Shown: positions 1 through 13,138, counted from the stretch's first letter. The stretch: DNA of 64,000 nt from Bacteroidota bacterium (GCA_018268195.1 JAFDWZ010000033.1:1-64000); one strand, 5' to 3'. Program-made: numbers and translations. Notes: a model not told the origin generated them from the letters alone.

Positions 1-18
1 TGTATCAAGACAAAAGAA
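1..18. repeat. Possible end of a dispersed palindromic repeat
   Basis: The minus strand of the first 18 bases reads TTCTTTTGTCTTGATACA. From memory this matches the left part of a palindrome (TTCTTTTGT...ACAAAAGAA) scattered between genes in many Bacteroidota genomes. The other arm would lie outside the window, so the repeat cannot be confirmed here. The following stretch up to the TonB receptor holds no gene I can support. Confidence 0.3.
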
Positions 19-261
19 CGTAAGAAAGAAGAACACGTACTCTTATCAGCGAAGTTGTACTTATAAAAATTAACTTACCCTGAAATAAACTAAAACCCAG
101 CCTGCCCACCGGAGCTTCGTAATCACACAATCTTACGACCTGCCGAGGTTGATTAACTTTATTTTTGTATGCCATATCAACCTCAGCTATTAACAAATCT
201 GTTGCAGACTTTGCAAAATCAAATCCGTTGCGGTACTTTTACCTATGCTTAAATAAGTTGT

Positions 262-3093
262 ATGAAATCATTTTACGGACTTTTTCTTCTGACCTTTGTC
301 ACAACCTTTGCTTATAGTCAGACCAGAATTTCAGGAATTATTAAAGATGCTTCTTCCGGTGAAACCCTCATCGGTGCCACAGTAGTTATTAAAGGCACTA
401 CCGAGGGTTCGCCTACTGATATTAATGGAAAATTTTCTTTCGAAACAAACCGGAATTTCCCTCTTCAGTTGGTGGCCTCATTTGTGGGATATATAAATCA
501 GGAATTAACGGTAAGCAATGAAACTCCTGTAGTCATCAGACTGAAGAAAAACGAAGTGTTACTGAAAGATGTAACCGTTACCGGAAGTCGTATTTCAGAG
601 AAACAAAAGGAATCGCCCATTACGGTTGAAGCTATGGATTATATTGCCATAAAAGAAACACCGGCAGCGAGTTTTTACGAAGGACTAGGGCAGTTGAAAG
701 GAGTGGACCTTACATCGGCAAGTCTTGGATTTAAAATTGTAAATACACGCGGATTTAACAGCAGCTCACCGGTACGCTCACTGCAGCTGATTGATGGAGT
801 AGATAATCAGTCTCCCGGATTGAATTTTTCTCTTGGAAATTTTCTTGGAAGCAGTGAGTTGGATGTGCAAAAAGTGGATTTGATTGTTGGTGCAAGCTCT
901 GCTTATTACGGACCTAATGCATTCAACGGAGTTATCAGCATGACCACACGAAGCCCTTTTGAGTCGCCCGGTTTGCAGTTTATGATTAAAATGGGAGACC
1001 GCAAACTGAATGAATATGCATTGCGCTTTGCTCAAGTATTTAAAAATAAAAAAGGTGAAGATAAGTTTGCATACAAACTAAACTTCTACCGCATGTCGGC
1101 ACTCGACTGGAAGGCGGATAATTATGCTCCTACAGATGCTTCACGAAATACATCCTATAACCCGGGAGGCTACGATGCAGTAAATGTGTATGGCGATGAA
1201 GATATGAATGGCACCGACTATAATAAATATCCCGGTGCATATCCGGGGCTGATGTCTTTCAACCGTAAGGGTTACAAAGAAGAAGATTTGGTGGATTACA
1301 ACAGCGACAATACCAAGGCCGGTATTGCTTTGCATTATATGTTGAATCCCAAAATTGAGGCTATTGTTGCATCTAATTACGGCACAGGTTCAACCATTTA
1401 TCAGGGTGATAACAGATATGTACTCAAAAATATCAAGTTCCTTCAAAACCGTATCGAACTCAGGCAGAAAGACCGTTGGTTTATCCGCGCTTATTCAACT
1501 GAAGAAGATGCCGGGCAATCCTATGATGCCTATTTTACTGCTCTGTTGTTGCAGCGTTCAGCAAAGAGCGATGGCGACTGGAAAATTGACTACGAAAATT
1601 TCTGGAATGCCAACTACAGTCTTCCCAAACTCCGACAGCTTCCCGGATTTCCTCAACCTCCTGCATTCGGCCCGGCCTATGTGCAATGGCTTCAGGGCAT
1701 CAACCCTTTTCTGATGACGAATTATTATGATTCGCTGCTATATTATCATCAGCAGGCACAAGCTTATGCAAGTGGAGCAGGTAATCCGCAAAATCAAAAC
1801 CTGGCTTACTTTGAACCGGGAACTGCAAGGTTCGATTCGGCATTTCAGGCCATCACCTCACGCAAATCCTATTCACAGGGAGGCTCTCGCTTTTTTGATA
1901 AATCAAAACTGTATCATCTGCAAGGCGAATACAAATATCCAAACAAATGGGTTGATGTAGTTATTGGTGGCAATTACCGCATTTACAAACCTAATTCCGA
2001 AGGAACTATTTTTTCCGATACAAGTTATGTGTCGTATAGAATTTCAGGAAATGATACACTTGGATTGGATACCTTGCGCAAACGCATTTCAGTGGAGGAG
2101 TTTGGTTTTTATGCAGGTTTGGAAAAGAAAATATGGAAAGAAAAACTGAAACTCAATGTTACTTGCCGCCTCGATAAAAATCAGAATTTTAATTATCTGA
2201 TATCACCGGCAGGTTCTGTGGTTTTTACTCCCAATCAGAATCACGTTTTAAGAGTATCTTTCTCATCAGCCATTCGCAACCCTACTTTAACCGACCAATA
2301 TTTATTTTATCAGGTAGGTCGTGCAACACTTCTCGGAAATTTATACGGCTATCATGATTTACTCACTCCTGAGTCAGTAACCACTTTTTTCGATAGCAGC
2401 AAATCATCTTTCAGGTTTTTAAATTACTTTGATGTTGGGCCTGTAAAACCCGAAAAAGTAAAAACACTTGAAGCAGGTTATCGCGCTACTTTGTTTAATA
2501 AACTTTATGTAGATGTCAACGGCTATTATTCATGGTATCGCGATTTTATAGGTTATCAGATAGGTGTTGATGCCGATACCGTTTCTATTAACTCCTTCGG
2601 AGGTACAATTTATGATCTGGTGTTTAACCGCGCAGTGCGTGTTGCTTCCAATGCCAAAAAACAAGTAACTACACAGGGCGTTTCCATAGGCTTAAATTAT
2701 TACATCGGAAAATATTATGCGCTTACCGGAAATTATTCATGGAATAAACTTAATAAAGCTGGAACGGATGATCCTTTGATTCCTGCATTCAATACACCTG
2801 AACATAAATTTAACTTGGGTGTGAATGGACGTGATATTTACGGATTTGGTTTCAACATCAATTACAAGTGGGTACAGGGATTCAAGTATGAAGGTTCACC
2901 GCAATTTACAGGAGAAATTCCTTCCTATGATATGGTAGATGCACAGATTAATTATCATCTCAAAGAAGCCGGTACTACCTTTAAACTGGGAGCAATGAAT
3001 TTGCTTAACAACAAACATTACGAAATTTACGGAGGACCATTGGTGGGTCGTTTGGTTTATTTTTCAGTGTTGTTTGAAGTTGCTAAACTCTGA
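262..3093 (+). CDS. TonB-dependent outer membrane receptor with carboxypeptidase-like N-terminal domain
   Basis: This is an outer membrane active transporter powered by TonB-ExbBD; its substrate cannot be told from sequence. Residues 1-19 are a signal peptide ending AYSQ. Residues about 22-96 form a carboxypeptidase-regulatory-like beta-sandwich (GETLIGATVVIKGT, then DINGKFSF), typical of Bacteroidota receptors. The plug follows at about 99-232 (VTVTGSRIS, NTRGFNSSSPVRSLQLIDGV, YYGPNAFNGVISM), and the rest is a 22-strand-type barrel ending FSVLFEVAKL. The 943-residue length is normal. No SusD-like partner lies next to it, so it is more likely a metal, cofactor or small-molecule receptor than a glycan system. 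The next gene is convergent and ends 9 bp away. Confidence 0.9.
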   Translation: MKSFYGLFLLTFVTTFAYSQTRISGIIKDASSGETLIGATVVIKGTTEGSPTDINGKFSFETNRNFPLQLVASFVGYINQELTVSNETPVVIRLKKNEVLLKDVTVTGSRISEKQKESPITVEAMDYIAIKETPAASFYEGLGQLKGVDLTSASLGFKIVNTRGFNSSSPVRSLQLIDGVDNQSPGLNFSLGNFLGSSELDVQKVDLIVGASSAYYGPNAFNGVISMTTRSPFESPGLQFMIKMGDRKLNEYALRFAQVFKNKKGEDKFAYKLNFYRMSALDWKADNYAPTDASRNTSYNPGGYDAVNVYGDEDMNGTDYNKYPGAYPGLMSFNRKGYKEEDLVDYNSDNTKAGIALHYMLNPKIEAIVASNYGTGSTIYQGDNRYVLKNIKFLQNRIELRQKDRWFIRAYSTEEDAGQSYDAYFTALLLQRSAKSDGDWKIDYENFWNANYSLPKLRQLPGFPQPPAFGPAYVQWLQGINPFLMTNYYDSLLYYHQQAQAYASGAGNPQNQNLAYFEPGTARFDSAFQAITSRKSYSQGGSRFFDKSKLYHLQGEYKYPNKWVDVVIGGNYRIYKPNSEGTIFSDTSYVSYRISGNDTLGLDTLRKRISVEEFGFYAGLEKKIWKEKLKLNVTCRLDKNQNFNYLISPAGSVVFTPNQNHVLRVSFSSAIRNPTLTDQYLFYQVGRATLLGNLYGYHDLLTPESVTTFFDSSKSSFRFLNYFDVGPVKPEKVKTLEAGYRATLFNKLYVDVNGYYSWYRDFIGYQIGVDADTVSINSFGGTIYDLVFNRAVRVASNAKKQVTTQGVSIGLNYYIGKYYALTGNYSWNKLNKAGTDDPLIPAFNTPEHKFNLGVNGRDIYGFGFNINYKWVQGFKYEGSPQFTGEIPSYDMVDAQINYHLKEAGTTFKLGAMNLLNNKHYEIYGGPLVGRLVYFSVLFEVAKL

Positions 3094-3101
3094 AAATATT
3101 T

Positions 3102-3836
3102 TCAGGAAATTTTTTGTAACACTTCCAGCATCAATGTTGCCGTTTTGTTTTTTAAACTTTCAACATCAGCTTCCGTCATACCTTTGGTGCTAATCGGTTC
3201 GCTCCATTCAGCAATAATTTTTCCCGGCATCAATGCTATAGGCGATTTAGGCGAAAGCAGTTTATCGGAATTTACAACAGTGAGCACGGCAAGGGGTGTT
3301 TGAGTGGCTATTGCCAGCCTGAAAGCTCCATCTTTAAATGGCATCAGAGGAGCATCGGTAATATTTCGTGTTCCTTCAGGACAAAGAAAAACAGAAATTC
3401 CTTCATCAATAGTTTTTTTCATCACTTCAATGCTGCGTTGACGGTCTTTTCTGTCGCTGCGCTTTACGGTGATGTATAATCTTCTGATAACATAGCCCAG
3501 AAGCGGAATACGTGCAAGCTCTTCTTTCGACAAAAACCTGAATGTATTGGAACAAGCTCTTGCAAACAGCGGTATGTCCAGCATTGATTTATGATTGGCA
3601 GCAAAAACATAACATTGCTCCGGATGGATGTAATGTGTGTTACGCACTTCGTAGCGGATAAAGAAACATCGGAACAGAAATAGTGCCCACAGCCTCGAGA
3701 GATTATGTGCATAACAGGCAGCATTCTTTTTGCCCGATAGTGTAAATATCAGGAAGTAAGCCGGAAAAACTATCAGTAATGAGAGTGAAAAAATGATTGT
3801 GGCATAGCAACCAAAAAGAACTTTGAGCACTTTCAT
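3102..3836 (-). CDS. 1-acyl-sn-glycerol-3-phosphate acyltransferase (PlsC family)
   Basis: Predicted to acylate lysophosphatidic acid to phosphatidic acid in membrane phospholipid synthesis. It has an N-terminal membrane segment (LFGCYATIIFSLSLLIVFPAYF), the catalytic HX4D motif in ANHKSMLDIPLF and the substrate-binding FLCPEGTRN motif. The reading frame extends 16 codons further upstream but only to a TTG. The first ATG (3836) starts a conventional membrane anchor and is preferred; it gives 244 residues, normal for the family. A second, shorter acyltransferase of the same superfamily lies at 48264-48812, so the exact acceptor of each is uncertain. Confidence 0.85.
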   Translation of the reverse strand: MKVLKVLFGCYATIIFSLSLLIVFPAYFLIFTLSGKKNAACYAHNLSRLWALFLFRCFFIRYEVRNTHYIHPEQCYVFAANHKSMLDIPLFARACSNTFRFLSKEELARIPLLGYVIRRLYITVKRSDRKDRQRSIEVMKKTIDEGISVFLCPEGTRNITDAPLMPFKDGAFRLAIATQTPLAVLTVVNSDKLLSPKSPIALMPGKIIAEWSEPISTKGMTEADVESLKNKTATLMLEVLQKIS

Positions 3837-3910
3837 AACAGTGGCAAAGAAGCAGTAAGATGAATCATAAAAATTATTTGCCAAAAATAAGGAAATTAAC
3901 CCCTCATTGA

Positions 3911-5236
<1,326 letters not shown>

Positions 5237-5279
5237 TAGAGTAGAACGTATATTTTTAAAGCCTGAAAATTAATCTGAG

Positions 5280-5546
5280 ATGGAAGAAGAAAAACAAATT
5301 GAAGAAGAAGAAGGTAAAGGGAAACGCATACGTGTAAGAAAAAGAATCAGGATAAAGAAGAAGAGCGACCCGAAAAAGAAAATGAAAAAAATATTCAGGA
5401 TAATTGTTTGGATTCTTGTCATCATTTCATTTATAGCAACTATAGTAGTTTTATTCTCTGAATCAGATATTACCTACCAACAAACAAAAAAACAAAAGGT
5501 AAAAACTGAATTTTTTAATAAAGTGCCAATTTTTTTAAACCTTTAA
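5280..5546 (+). CDS. Small charged single-pass membrane protein, function unknown
   Basis: An 88-residue protein I cannot assign. The first 12 or so residues are acidic (EEEKQIEEEEG). The next 25 are strongly basic with a short internal repeat (KRIRVRKRIRIKKK). One hydrophobic helix follows at about 46-64 (IIVWILVIISFIATIVVLF), then a 25-residue polar tail. The positive-inside rule places the basic region in the cytoplasm. It lies 43 bp after enolase and 47 bp before citrate synthase on the same strand. Many Bacteroidota have an FtsB/DivIC-like gene beside enolase, but this protein lacks the coiled coil after the membrane helix, so I do not call it that. Confidence 0.7.
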   Translation: MEEEKQIEEEEGKGKRIRVRKRIRIKKKSDPKKKMKKIFRIIVWILVIISFIATIVVLFSESDITYQQTKKQKVKTEFFNKVPIFLNL

Positions 5547-5593
5547 ACATTCAGCTCAATTTAACGTTACAATATAGATAATATACAACAAGT

Positions 5594-6913
5594 ATGGATA
5601 ATATAAAAGAAAAGTTTAAAGAGAAAGCATTGCCAATGTCTGCTGCCATAAAAGATGTCATCAAGACACATGGCAATTTTGTTTTAGGACAATATACAGT
5701 AGAGCAGGTTTATCAGGGTATGAAGGGCATGGTAGGTATGGTAACAGAAACCAGTAAGCTCGACCCCAATGAAGGCATTCGCTTTCGCGGTTATTCCATT
5801 CCCGAATTAAGAGAAAAACTTCCTGTTTCAAAGGAAGGTCCGGAACCCTTGCCTGAAGGAATTTTTTATTTGCTGCTCACCGGTGAAATGCCGCAGCTAA
5901 AAGACGTGATTGAGGTGAACAATGAGTGGATGAAACGTGCCACAGTACCCAAACATGTGTTTGATATGCTTGATATGCTTCCGGAGAAAACACATCCCAT
6001 GACTCAGTTTTCAATGGCTATTATGGCTTTGCAAACCGAATCGGTTTTTGCTCGCAAGTATCGTGAAGGCATGAATAAAAAAGATTATTGGGACCCGATG
6101 TACGAAGATGTGATGAATCTTATTGCACGTCTTCCGAGAATTGCTGCTTACATCTATCGCTCCACTTACAAAGACGGAAAACACATTGAACCGGATCCGA
6201 AATTAGACTGGGCAGGAAACTTTGCACACATGCTCGGCTTCGAAGAACTTGACTTCCGTAAACTCATGCGGCTGTATCTTACTATACATGCCGATCATGA
6301 AGGCGGAAACGTTTCTGCTCATGCAACCCATCTTGTTGGAAGTGCATTAAGCGATCCTTATCTTTCGCTTGCAGCAGGAATGAACGGACTGGCAGGACCA
6401 TTGCATGGTTTGGCTGCACAGGAAGTGGCCCGCTGGATAATTGAATTGAGAGATAAATATGACGGAGTACCTACGCGTGAACAGTTGACTGATTTTATCA
6501 AAGATACTTTGGCCAATGGAAAAGTAGTTCCCGGTTACGGTCATGCAGTACTGCGTAAAACCGATCCCCGTTATACAGCACAGCAAGATTTTGCCAAGAA
6601 ATACATGGCCAATGACGAACTCTTTAAAATAGTTCAGTTATTGTATGAGGTAACACCTGAAATCCTGAAATCTACAGGTAAGATTAAAAACCCATGGCCA
6701 AACGTAGATGCTCACTCAGGTATTCTTCTCATGCACTATGGCCTGGTAGAATATGATTTTTATACTGTGTTGTTTGGTGTGTCACGTGCTATAGGCGTAC
6801 TGACTTCACTTCTTTGGGACAGAGCTTTGGGCTCACCAATAGAGCGCCCAAGTTCAGTAACCACACAGTGGATTATGGATAAAATAAAATCAGGTGAAGA
6901 AGTGAAAGCTTAA
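5594..6913 (+). CDS. gltA: Citrate synthase, eukaryotic-like (Si) type
   Basis: Condenses oxaloacetate and acetyl-CoA to citrate, the entry step of the TCA cycle. The 439-residue protein carries the catalytic triad regions of citrate synthase: GMNGLAGPLHGLAAQEV (first His), VVPGYGHAVLRKTDPR (second His and Arg) and PNVDAHSGILL (catalytic Asp). The surrounding sequence (HEGGNVSAHATHLVGSALSD) resembles the mitochondrial-type enzyme more than the NADH-regulated hexameric E. coli form. It lies downstream of enolase and the small membrane protein and ends at a strong hairpin terminator. Confidence 0.95.
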   Translation: MDNIKEKFKEKALPMSAAIKDVIKTHGNFVLGQYTVEQVYQGMKGMVGMVTETSKLDPNEGIRFRGYSIPELREKLPVSKEGPEPLPEGIFYLLLTGEMPQLKDVIEVNNEWMKRATVPKHVFDMLDMLPEKTHPMTQFSMAIMALQTESVFARKYREGMNKKDYWDPMYEDVMNLIARLPRIAAYIYRSTYKDGKHIEPDPKLDWAGNFAHMLGFEELDFRKLMRLYLTIHADHEGGNVSAHATHLVGSALSDPYLSLAAGMNGLAGPLHGLAAQEVARWIIELRDKYDGVPTREQLTDFIKDTLANGKVVPGYGHAVLRKTDPRYTAQQDFAKKYMANDELFKIVQLLYEVTPEILKSTGKIKNPWPNVDAHSGILLMHYGLVEYDFYTVLFGVSRAIGVLTSLLWDRALGSPIERPSSVTTQWIMDKIKSGEEVKA

Positions 6914-6931
6914 ACATTTTGCCTGTAAAAT

Positions 6932-6966
6932 AAAAAGCTGCTGTAAGATTTTACAGCAGCTTTTTT
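6932..6966. terminator. Bidirectional intrinsic terminator between gltA and the NlpE-META gene
   Basis: A perfect 15-bp stem, AAAAAGCTGCTGTAA pairing with TTACAGCAGCTTTTT, encloses a 4-nt GATT loop. It has A-runs on the left and T-runs on the right, so it can end transcription from gltA (plus) and from the katG operon (minus). Confidence 0.9.
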
Positions 6967-6993
6967 GTTTGACTGATATATCCGTGATAAATT

Positions 6994-7767
6994 TTATTTC
7001 ACGCGTTTGAAAAGGAGCAAAGGAGCCATGCGACCTTTGTTTATGGAAAGAGTGCTGTCGCCCGTAGTAAGATTATCAGCTTCATGGAGTGCAGCTAAAA
7101 ATTCTTGTTCTAAATTGTCAGGGCATGCCATCAACGTTGACAATCCATCACTGATTTCGAGCTTAAACTGATTTTTGATTTTATAATTCAATTGCAGCAT
7201 GTTACAATTAGCCTTTGCCTCAAGTTTTCCATCCGCAGAATGAAAAATGAGATAATGTGTTTCCGCACTTCCGTTAACAGGTTTGCCATTTATTTCTGTC
7301 AGCTGCCAGCGTTTATCTTCAACTTCAGGATTTCCGTTTTTTACGAGAATATAATTTGATGCCATCGCTCCTTGAATTTCATTGCCCTCTGAGTCTAACT
7401 GTTTTATCTGATGTTCTTCTACTTTGAATTTGTCCGATCCTTCACCTTCTTTTATTCCGCTAAGCTTAATGTTATTTCCTTCCCGCTTGAAAGTGCCGGT
7501 TAAAGTGTGTGCAGTGGTATCTTTTCCAAGATAGATTGTCGTCAATGTATAAGTGCTATCACTATTAAGCTGAAGTTCTGTTGCTATACCATCACAGTCA
7601 GCACAAGGCATGATGCCTGAATACGCACCTTTCCAATCTAACACGTTTTGCGAAATAGGATTCTCGGCTGATGGTACATCATTCTGATTAGCATTTTTTG
7701 TGCTGCATGATATCATGAAACTTGTCACCACCAGTGCTGAAGTTGTTTTGATTAAATTTAAATACAT
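6994..7767 (-). CDS. NlpE-META two-domain lipoprotein
   Basis: Predicted envelope lipoprotein of 257 residues. The signal sequence ends in a lipobox (TSFMISCSTKN, Cys about 21). Residues about 48-145 match the NlpE N-terminal domain (GAYSGIMPCADCDGIATEL with a CxxC, then NSDSTYTLTTIYLG and GTFKREGNNIKL), a family linked to copper resistance and envelope stress sensing. Residues about 150-255 match the META/HslJ domain (KRWQLTEINGKPVNG, KANCNMLQLNYKI, TLMACPD). It is the third gene of the regulator-katG operon, 20 bp downstream of katG, which suggests a role in oxidative or metal stress at the envelope. The ligand is unknown. Confidence 0.82.
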   Translation of the reverse strand: MYLNLIKTTSALVVTSFMISCSTKNANQNDVPSAENPISQNVLDWKGAYSGIMPCADCDGIATELQLNSDSTYTLTTIYLGKDTTAHTLTGTFKREGNNIKLSGIKEGEGSDKFKVEEHQIKQLDSEGNEIQGAMASNYILVKNGNPEVEDKRWQLTEINGKPVNGSAETHYLIFHSADGKLEAKANCNMLQLNYKIKNQFKLEISDGLSTLMACPDNLEQEFLAALHEADNLTTGDSTLSINKGRMAPLLLFKRVK

Positions 7768-7787
7768 AGATAATTTTATTTAATGGT

Positions 7788-10390
<2,603 letters not shown>

Positions 10391-10412
10391 GAATAAAATG
10401 GCAATAATTCGC

Positions 10413-10446
10413 CAAAGATAATAATTCTCATTTAGAAGTAAATCAA
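10413..10446 (-). promoter_or_regulatory. Promoter and Fur/PerR-like operator of the regulator-katG-NlpE operon
   Basis: On the minus strand the -7 box TATCTTTG (10413-10420) exactly matches TAnnTTTG. A TTG lies 23 bp upstream (10444-10446). The near-perfect palindrome GATAAT-A-ATTCTC (10417-10429), a 6-1-6 arrangement like Fur-family boxes, overlaps the -7 element. The predicted start of transcription is about 16 nt before the regulator ATG. Bound repressor would block the promoter. Confidence 0.6.
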
Positions 10447-10604
10447 TTCATCGGTTTTTCAGAAATGAGCCTTGCAAAGAGGTAATGATGATATGGATGT
10501 GACAGGCAGTTGACCAACTCAGGTTAATGATAGAATTTAAGACCTAGCAGAAAAATATCGAGCATATACGGAATAACCTAAAAAGCACAAGGGCTTCTGT
10601 AATA

Positions 10605-13118
10605 TTATCTTAATGTCCCCCGTTTAGGTCGTTTTATCCATTTATATACTTCAAACCATAATACCGAAACAGCAGAAATAAGCAGACAAATCCATAGTTC
10701 TTTCATCGTTAAACTGCTGACTTTAAAAAAATCTGCAAATGCATCAATATTCAAAATTGCAAAAAGTAAAAGAAGTGTAGCTCCTGTTACAATAGGGAAT
10801 AATTTGTTTTTATGTTTAATGCTTTCAAAAATGCTAAAAACGAACGAGCGATTGGACATGCTCAGAAGAATATTTGCAAAAATCATAGTAGTAAAAACCA
10901 TTGCTCTTGTGGTCAGCTCATTGCCATTGTAATGAACGGAATATTGGTACGCACAAAGCACACCGATTGTAATGAGTAATCCTTGCACAATACTTATTCC
11001 TAACTCGCGCCAGTTTAGAAAAGTGTCAGTCATTTTTCTGGGTTTTTGTAGCATGGCACCTTTCTCCAAAGGTTCGTTTTCATAAACAATAGAACAGGTT
11101 GGCCCCATAATTAATTCAAGAAAAATAACGTGTACCGGAGTGAATATATACGGATAAAGCCAGCCAAGAAATAATGGAAGTGATACTGTTAAGATGATAG
11201 GTATATGAATGGATATAATATATTGAACAGCTTTTTTAATGTTGCTATAAATTCTTCTTCCGGCAGCAATTCCTATTATCAGTTTTTCTAAATCATCATT
11301 AATAATCACCAATGAAGCAGCGGCTTTGGCAATTTCTGTTCCTTTATTTCCCATAGCTACTCCAATATGAGCTGCTTTAAGTGCAGGAGCATCATTCACG
11401 CCATCTCCTAACATTGCAACAACTTCTTCGTCACGTTTAAGAGCATTTACCAACTTTAATTTCGCTTCCGGAAACATACGCGTGAACAAAGTAGTTTGCC
11501 TCGACACTTTAATCAATTCTTCGTCTGAAAGGTTAGCAATTTCTGACCCGTTTACAACAGTTGATGTTTGAGTAATACCGGCTTGTTGAGCGATTGCTTT
11601 AGTAGTATCCTCATTGTCGCCTGTAATTACCTTTACCTTAATGCCTGCAGCGTAAATTCGCTGAAACACTTCATGCATCCCTTTTTTAGGGGGATCGTAG
11701 AAGACGGTAAATCCTAAAAAATCAAAACTAAAGTCCTGTTGTTTTTCGGGGAAATTATTTCCACTGAATGATGATTTGGCTACACCTAAAACACGATAAC
11801 CCTGACTTCCGAAATGTTTTATCTGCTTCTGTAATTTCTCTTTTTCAGCTGCTGATAAATTGCACACGCTTAGTATGGCTTCCGGAGCACCCTTTGCAGC
11901 AATTATTCTTATGCTTGATGCATTTTCAAACAAATGTGTCATCATTGGAGGTTTTCCCTCCAGCGGATACTCATGTATCATCTGAAACTCTTTCCGTTGA
12001 TCAGTGGATTGAGTTTGTTCGTAAACGCGATGCAATGTTTTTTCCATTGGGTCAAAAGGCACCGGTTCACTGCTCCACATTGCATATTGTATCAATTCGG
12101 AAAGAACAGGAGTATTAAACTCAGTATCTTCAAATACTTTGTTGGTACGGTAATCATACAGCACTTTAAGGTGCATGGAGTTTTCGGTAATCGTTCCGGT
12201 TTTGTCTGTGCATATAACGGTAGTGCTGCCAAGAGTTTCAACCACAGTACTACGCTTGATAATGATCCCTTCCTGCATTAATTTCCAAGCACCTAATGCC
12301 ATAAAGGTGGTGAATGCAACAGGAATTTCCTCGGGTAGTATTGACATCGCCAAAGTTAATCCTGTCAGCATACTTTCAATGATGTCACGTGATTGCCAAA
12401 AGCTATATCCCCACACTAACATAAAAACAACTATTCCAATCACAGCCATCCATTTAACAAATTTTGTGATTTGTATTTGCAAAGGCGACTGCTCCTCGCG
12501 AATTTCCTGAATAGATAGTCCGATTTTTCCCAGCTTGGTTTCACTACCAATTTTTTCTACTTCGAAAACCGCTAATCCGGAAACTACCACTGTGCCGCTA
12601 TACACATTTCGGTCTTCAGTTTCCTGACTTTTAAATACTGAAAATGATTCTCCTGTTAACGAAGCTTCATTAACTGAGAAATCGTTACTGTGAACAATTT
12701 TTCCATCGGCATTTATCATTTTCCCTTCTTCAATAATACATAAGTCGCCTACAGCAATTTGATGAGTTGGTATTTGAATCACTTTTGAATTGCGAATAAC
12801 AATACTTTGAACTTCGTTAAGTTTTTTCAACGCTTCTAATGCTTTCTTACTTCTGTTGTCCTGATAAAAAGAAATTGCTGAAACAGCTAAAATTGCCAGA
12901 AACATAAATAAGGCTTCTCCATAATTTCCTACAACTAAATATATAACTGAAATGGTATATAATAAAATCAGCATCGGCTCTTTTAAAACCGCAAGTAGAA
13001 TTTTTATCCATGAACTATTTGAAGAGGAGGAAATTTTATTGTAGCCATAATTCTTTTGCGAAGCGGCAACTTCTGAATCATTCAAACCGGAAAGATGTGC
13101 AGGTATGTTAAATGACAT
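10605..13118 (-). CDS. Cation-transporting P-type ATPase (calcium-type, P2)
   Basis: An 837-residue inner-membrane P-type ATPase. It shows the cation-ATPase N-terminal domain (LSGLNDSEVAASQKNYGYNK), the actuator motif VNEASLTGES, the membrane helix 4 motif ILPEEIPVAFTTFMALGAW, the phosphorylation site CTDKTGTITEN and the hinge MLGDGVNDAPALKAAHIGVAMG. The PEEIP form and overall layout fit calcium-type pumps rather than heavy-metal or potassium pumps, since no CPC or N-terminal metal domain is present. It starts 20 bp after phoR on the same strand and is the last gene of the phosphate array. Ion specificity is inferred only. Confidence 0.88.
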   Translation of the reverse strand: MSFNIPAHLSGLNDSEVAASQKNYGYNKISSSSNSSWIKILLAVLKEPMLILLYTISVIYLVVGNYGEALFMFLAILAVSAISFYQDNRSKKALEALKKLNEVQSIVIRNSKVIQIPTHQIAVGDLCIIEEGKMINADGKIVHSNDFSVNEASLTGESFSVFKSQETEDRNVYSGTVVVSGLAVFEVEKIGSETKLGKIGLSIQEIREEQSPLQIQITKFVKWMAVIGIVVFMLVWGYSFWQSRDIIESMLTGLTLAMSILPEEIPVAFTTFMALGAWKLMQEGIIIKRSTVVETLGSTTVICTDKTGTITENSMHLKVLYDYRTNKVFEDTEFNTPVLSELIQYAMWSSEPVPFDPMEKTLHRVYEQTQSTDQRKEFQMIHEYPLEGKPPMMTHLFENASSIRIIAAKGAPEAILSVCNLSAAEKEKLQKQIKHFGSQGYRVLGVAKSSFSGNNFPEKQQDFSFDFLGFTVFYDPPKKGMHEVFQRIYAAGIKVKVITGDNEDTTKAIAQQAGITQTSTVVNGSEIANLSDEELIKVSRQTTLFTRMFPEAKLKLVNALKRDEEVVAMLGDGVNDAPALKAAHIGVAMGNKGTEIAKAAASLVIINDDLEKLIIGIAAGRRIYSNIKKAVQYIISIHIPIILTVSLPLFLGWLYPYIFTPVHVIFLELIMGPTCSIVYENEPLEKGAMLQKPRKMTDTFLNWRELGISIVQGLLITIGVLCAYQYSVHYNGNELTTRAMVFTTMIFANILLSMSNRSFVFSIFESIKHKNKLFPIVTGATLLLLFAILNIDAFADFFKVSSLTMKELWICLLISAVSVLWFEVYKWIKRPKRGTLR

Positions 13119-13138
13119 AGGCTTACATGAAGGTAGTT

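Noticed and set aside
5-196. 63-codon minus-strand frame at the left edge
   Set aside because: Odd composition, no family resemblance, and it overlaps a probable intergenic repeat. No promoter or neighbour supports it.
1355-2149. Plus-strand frames inside the TonB receptor gene
   Set aside because: They lie in an alternative frame of a clearly coding gene, lack motifs and have no spacing or promoter support.
5280-5546. FtsB/DivIC septum protein call for the small gene after enolase
   Set aside because: The expected coiled coil after the membrane helix is missing; location alone does not justify the name.
11768-12510. Plus-strand frames of about 110 codons opposite the P-type ATPase
   Set aside because: Antisense shadows of conserved ATPase codons; the translations are low-complexity and match no family.
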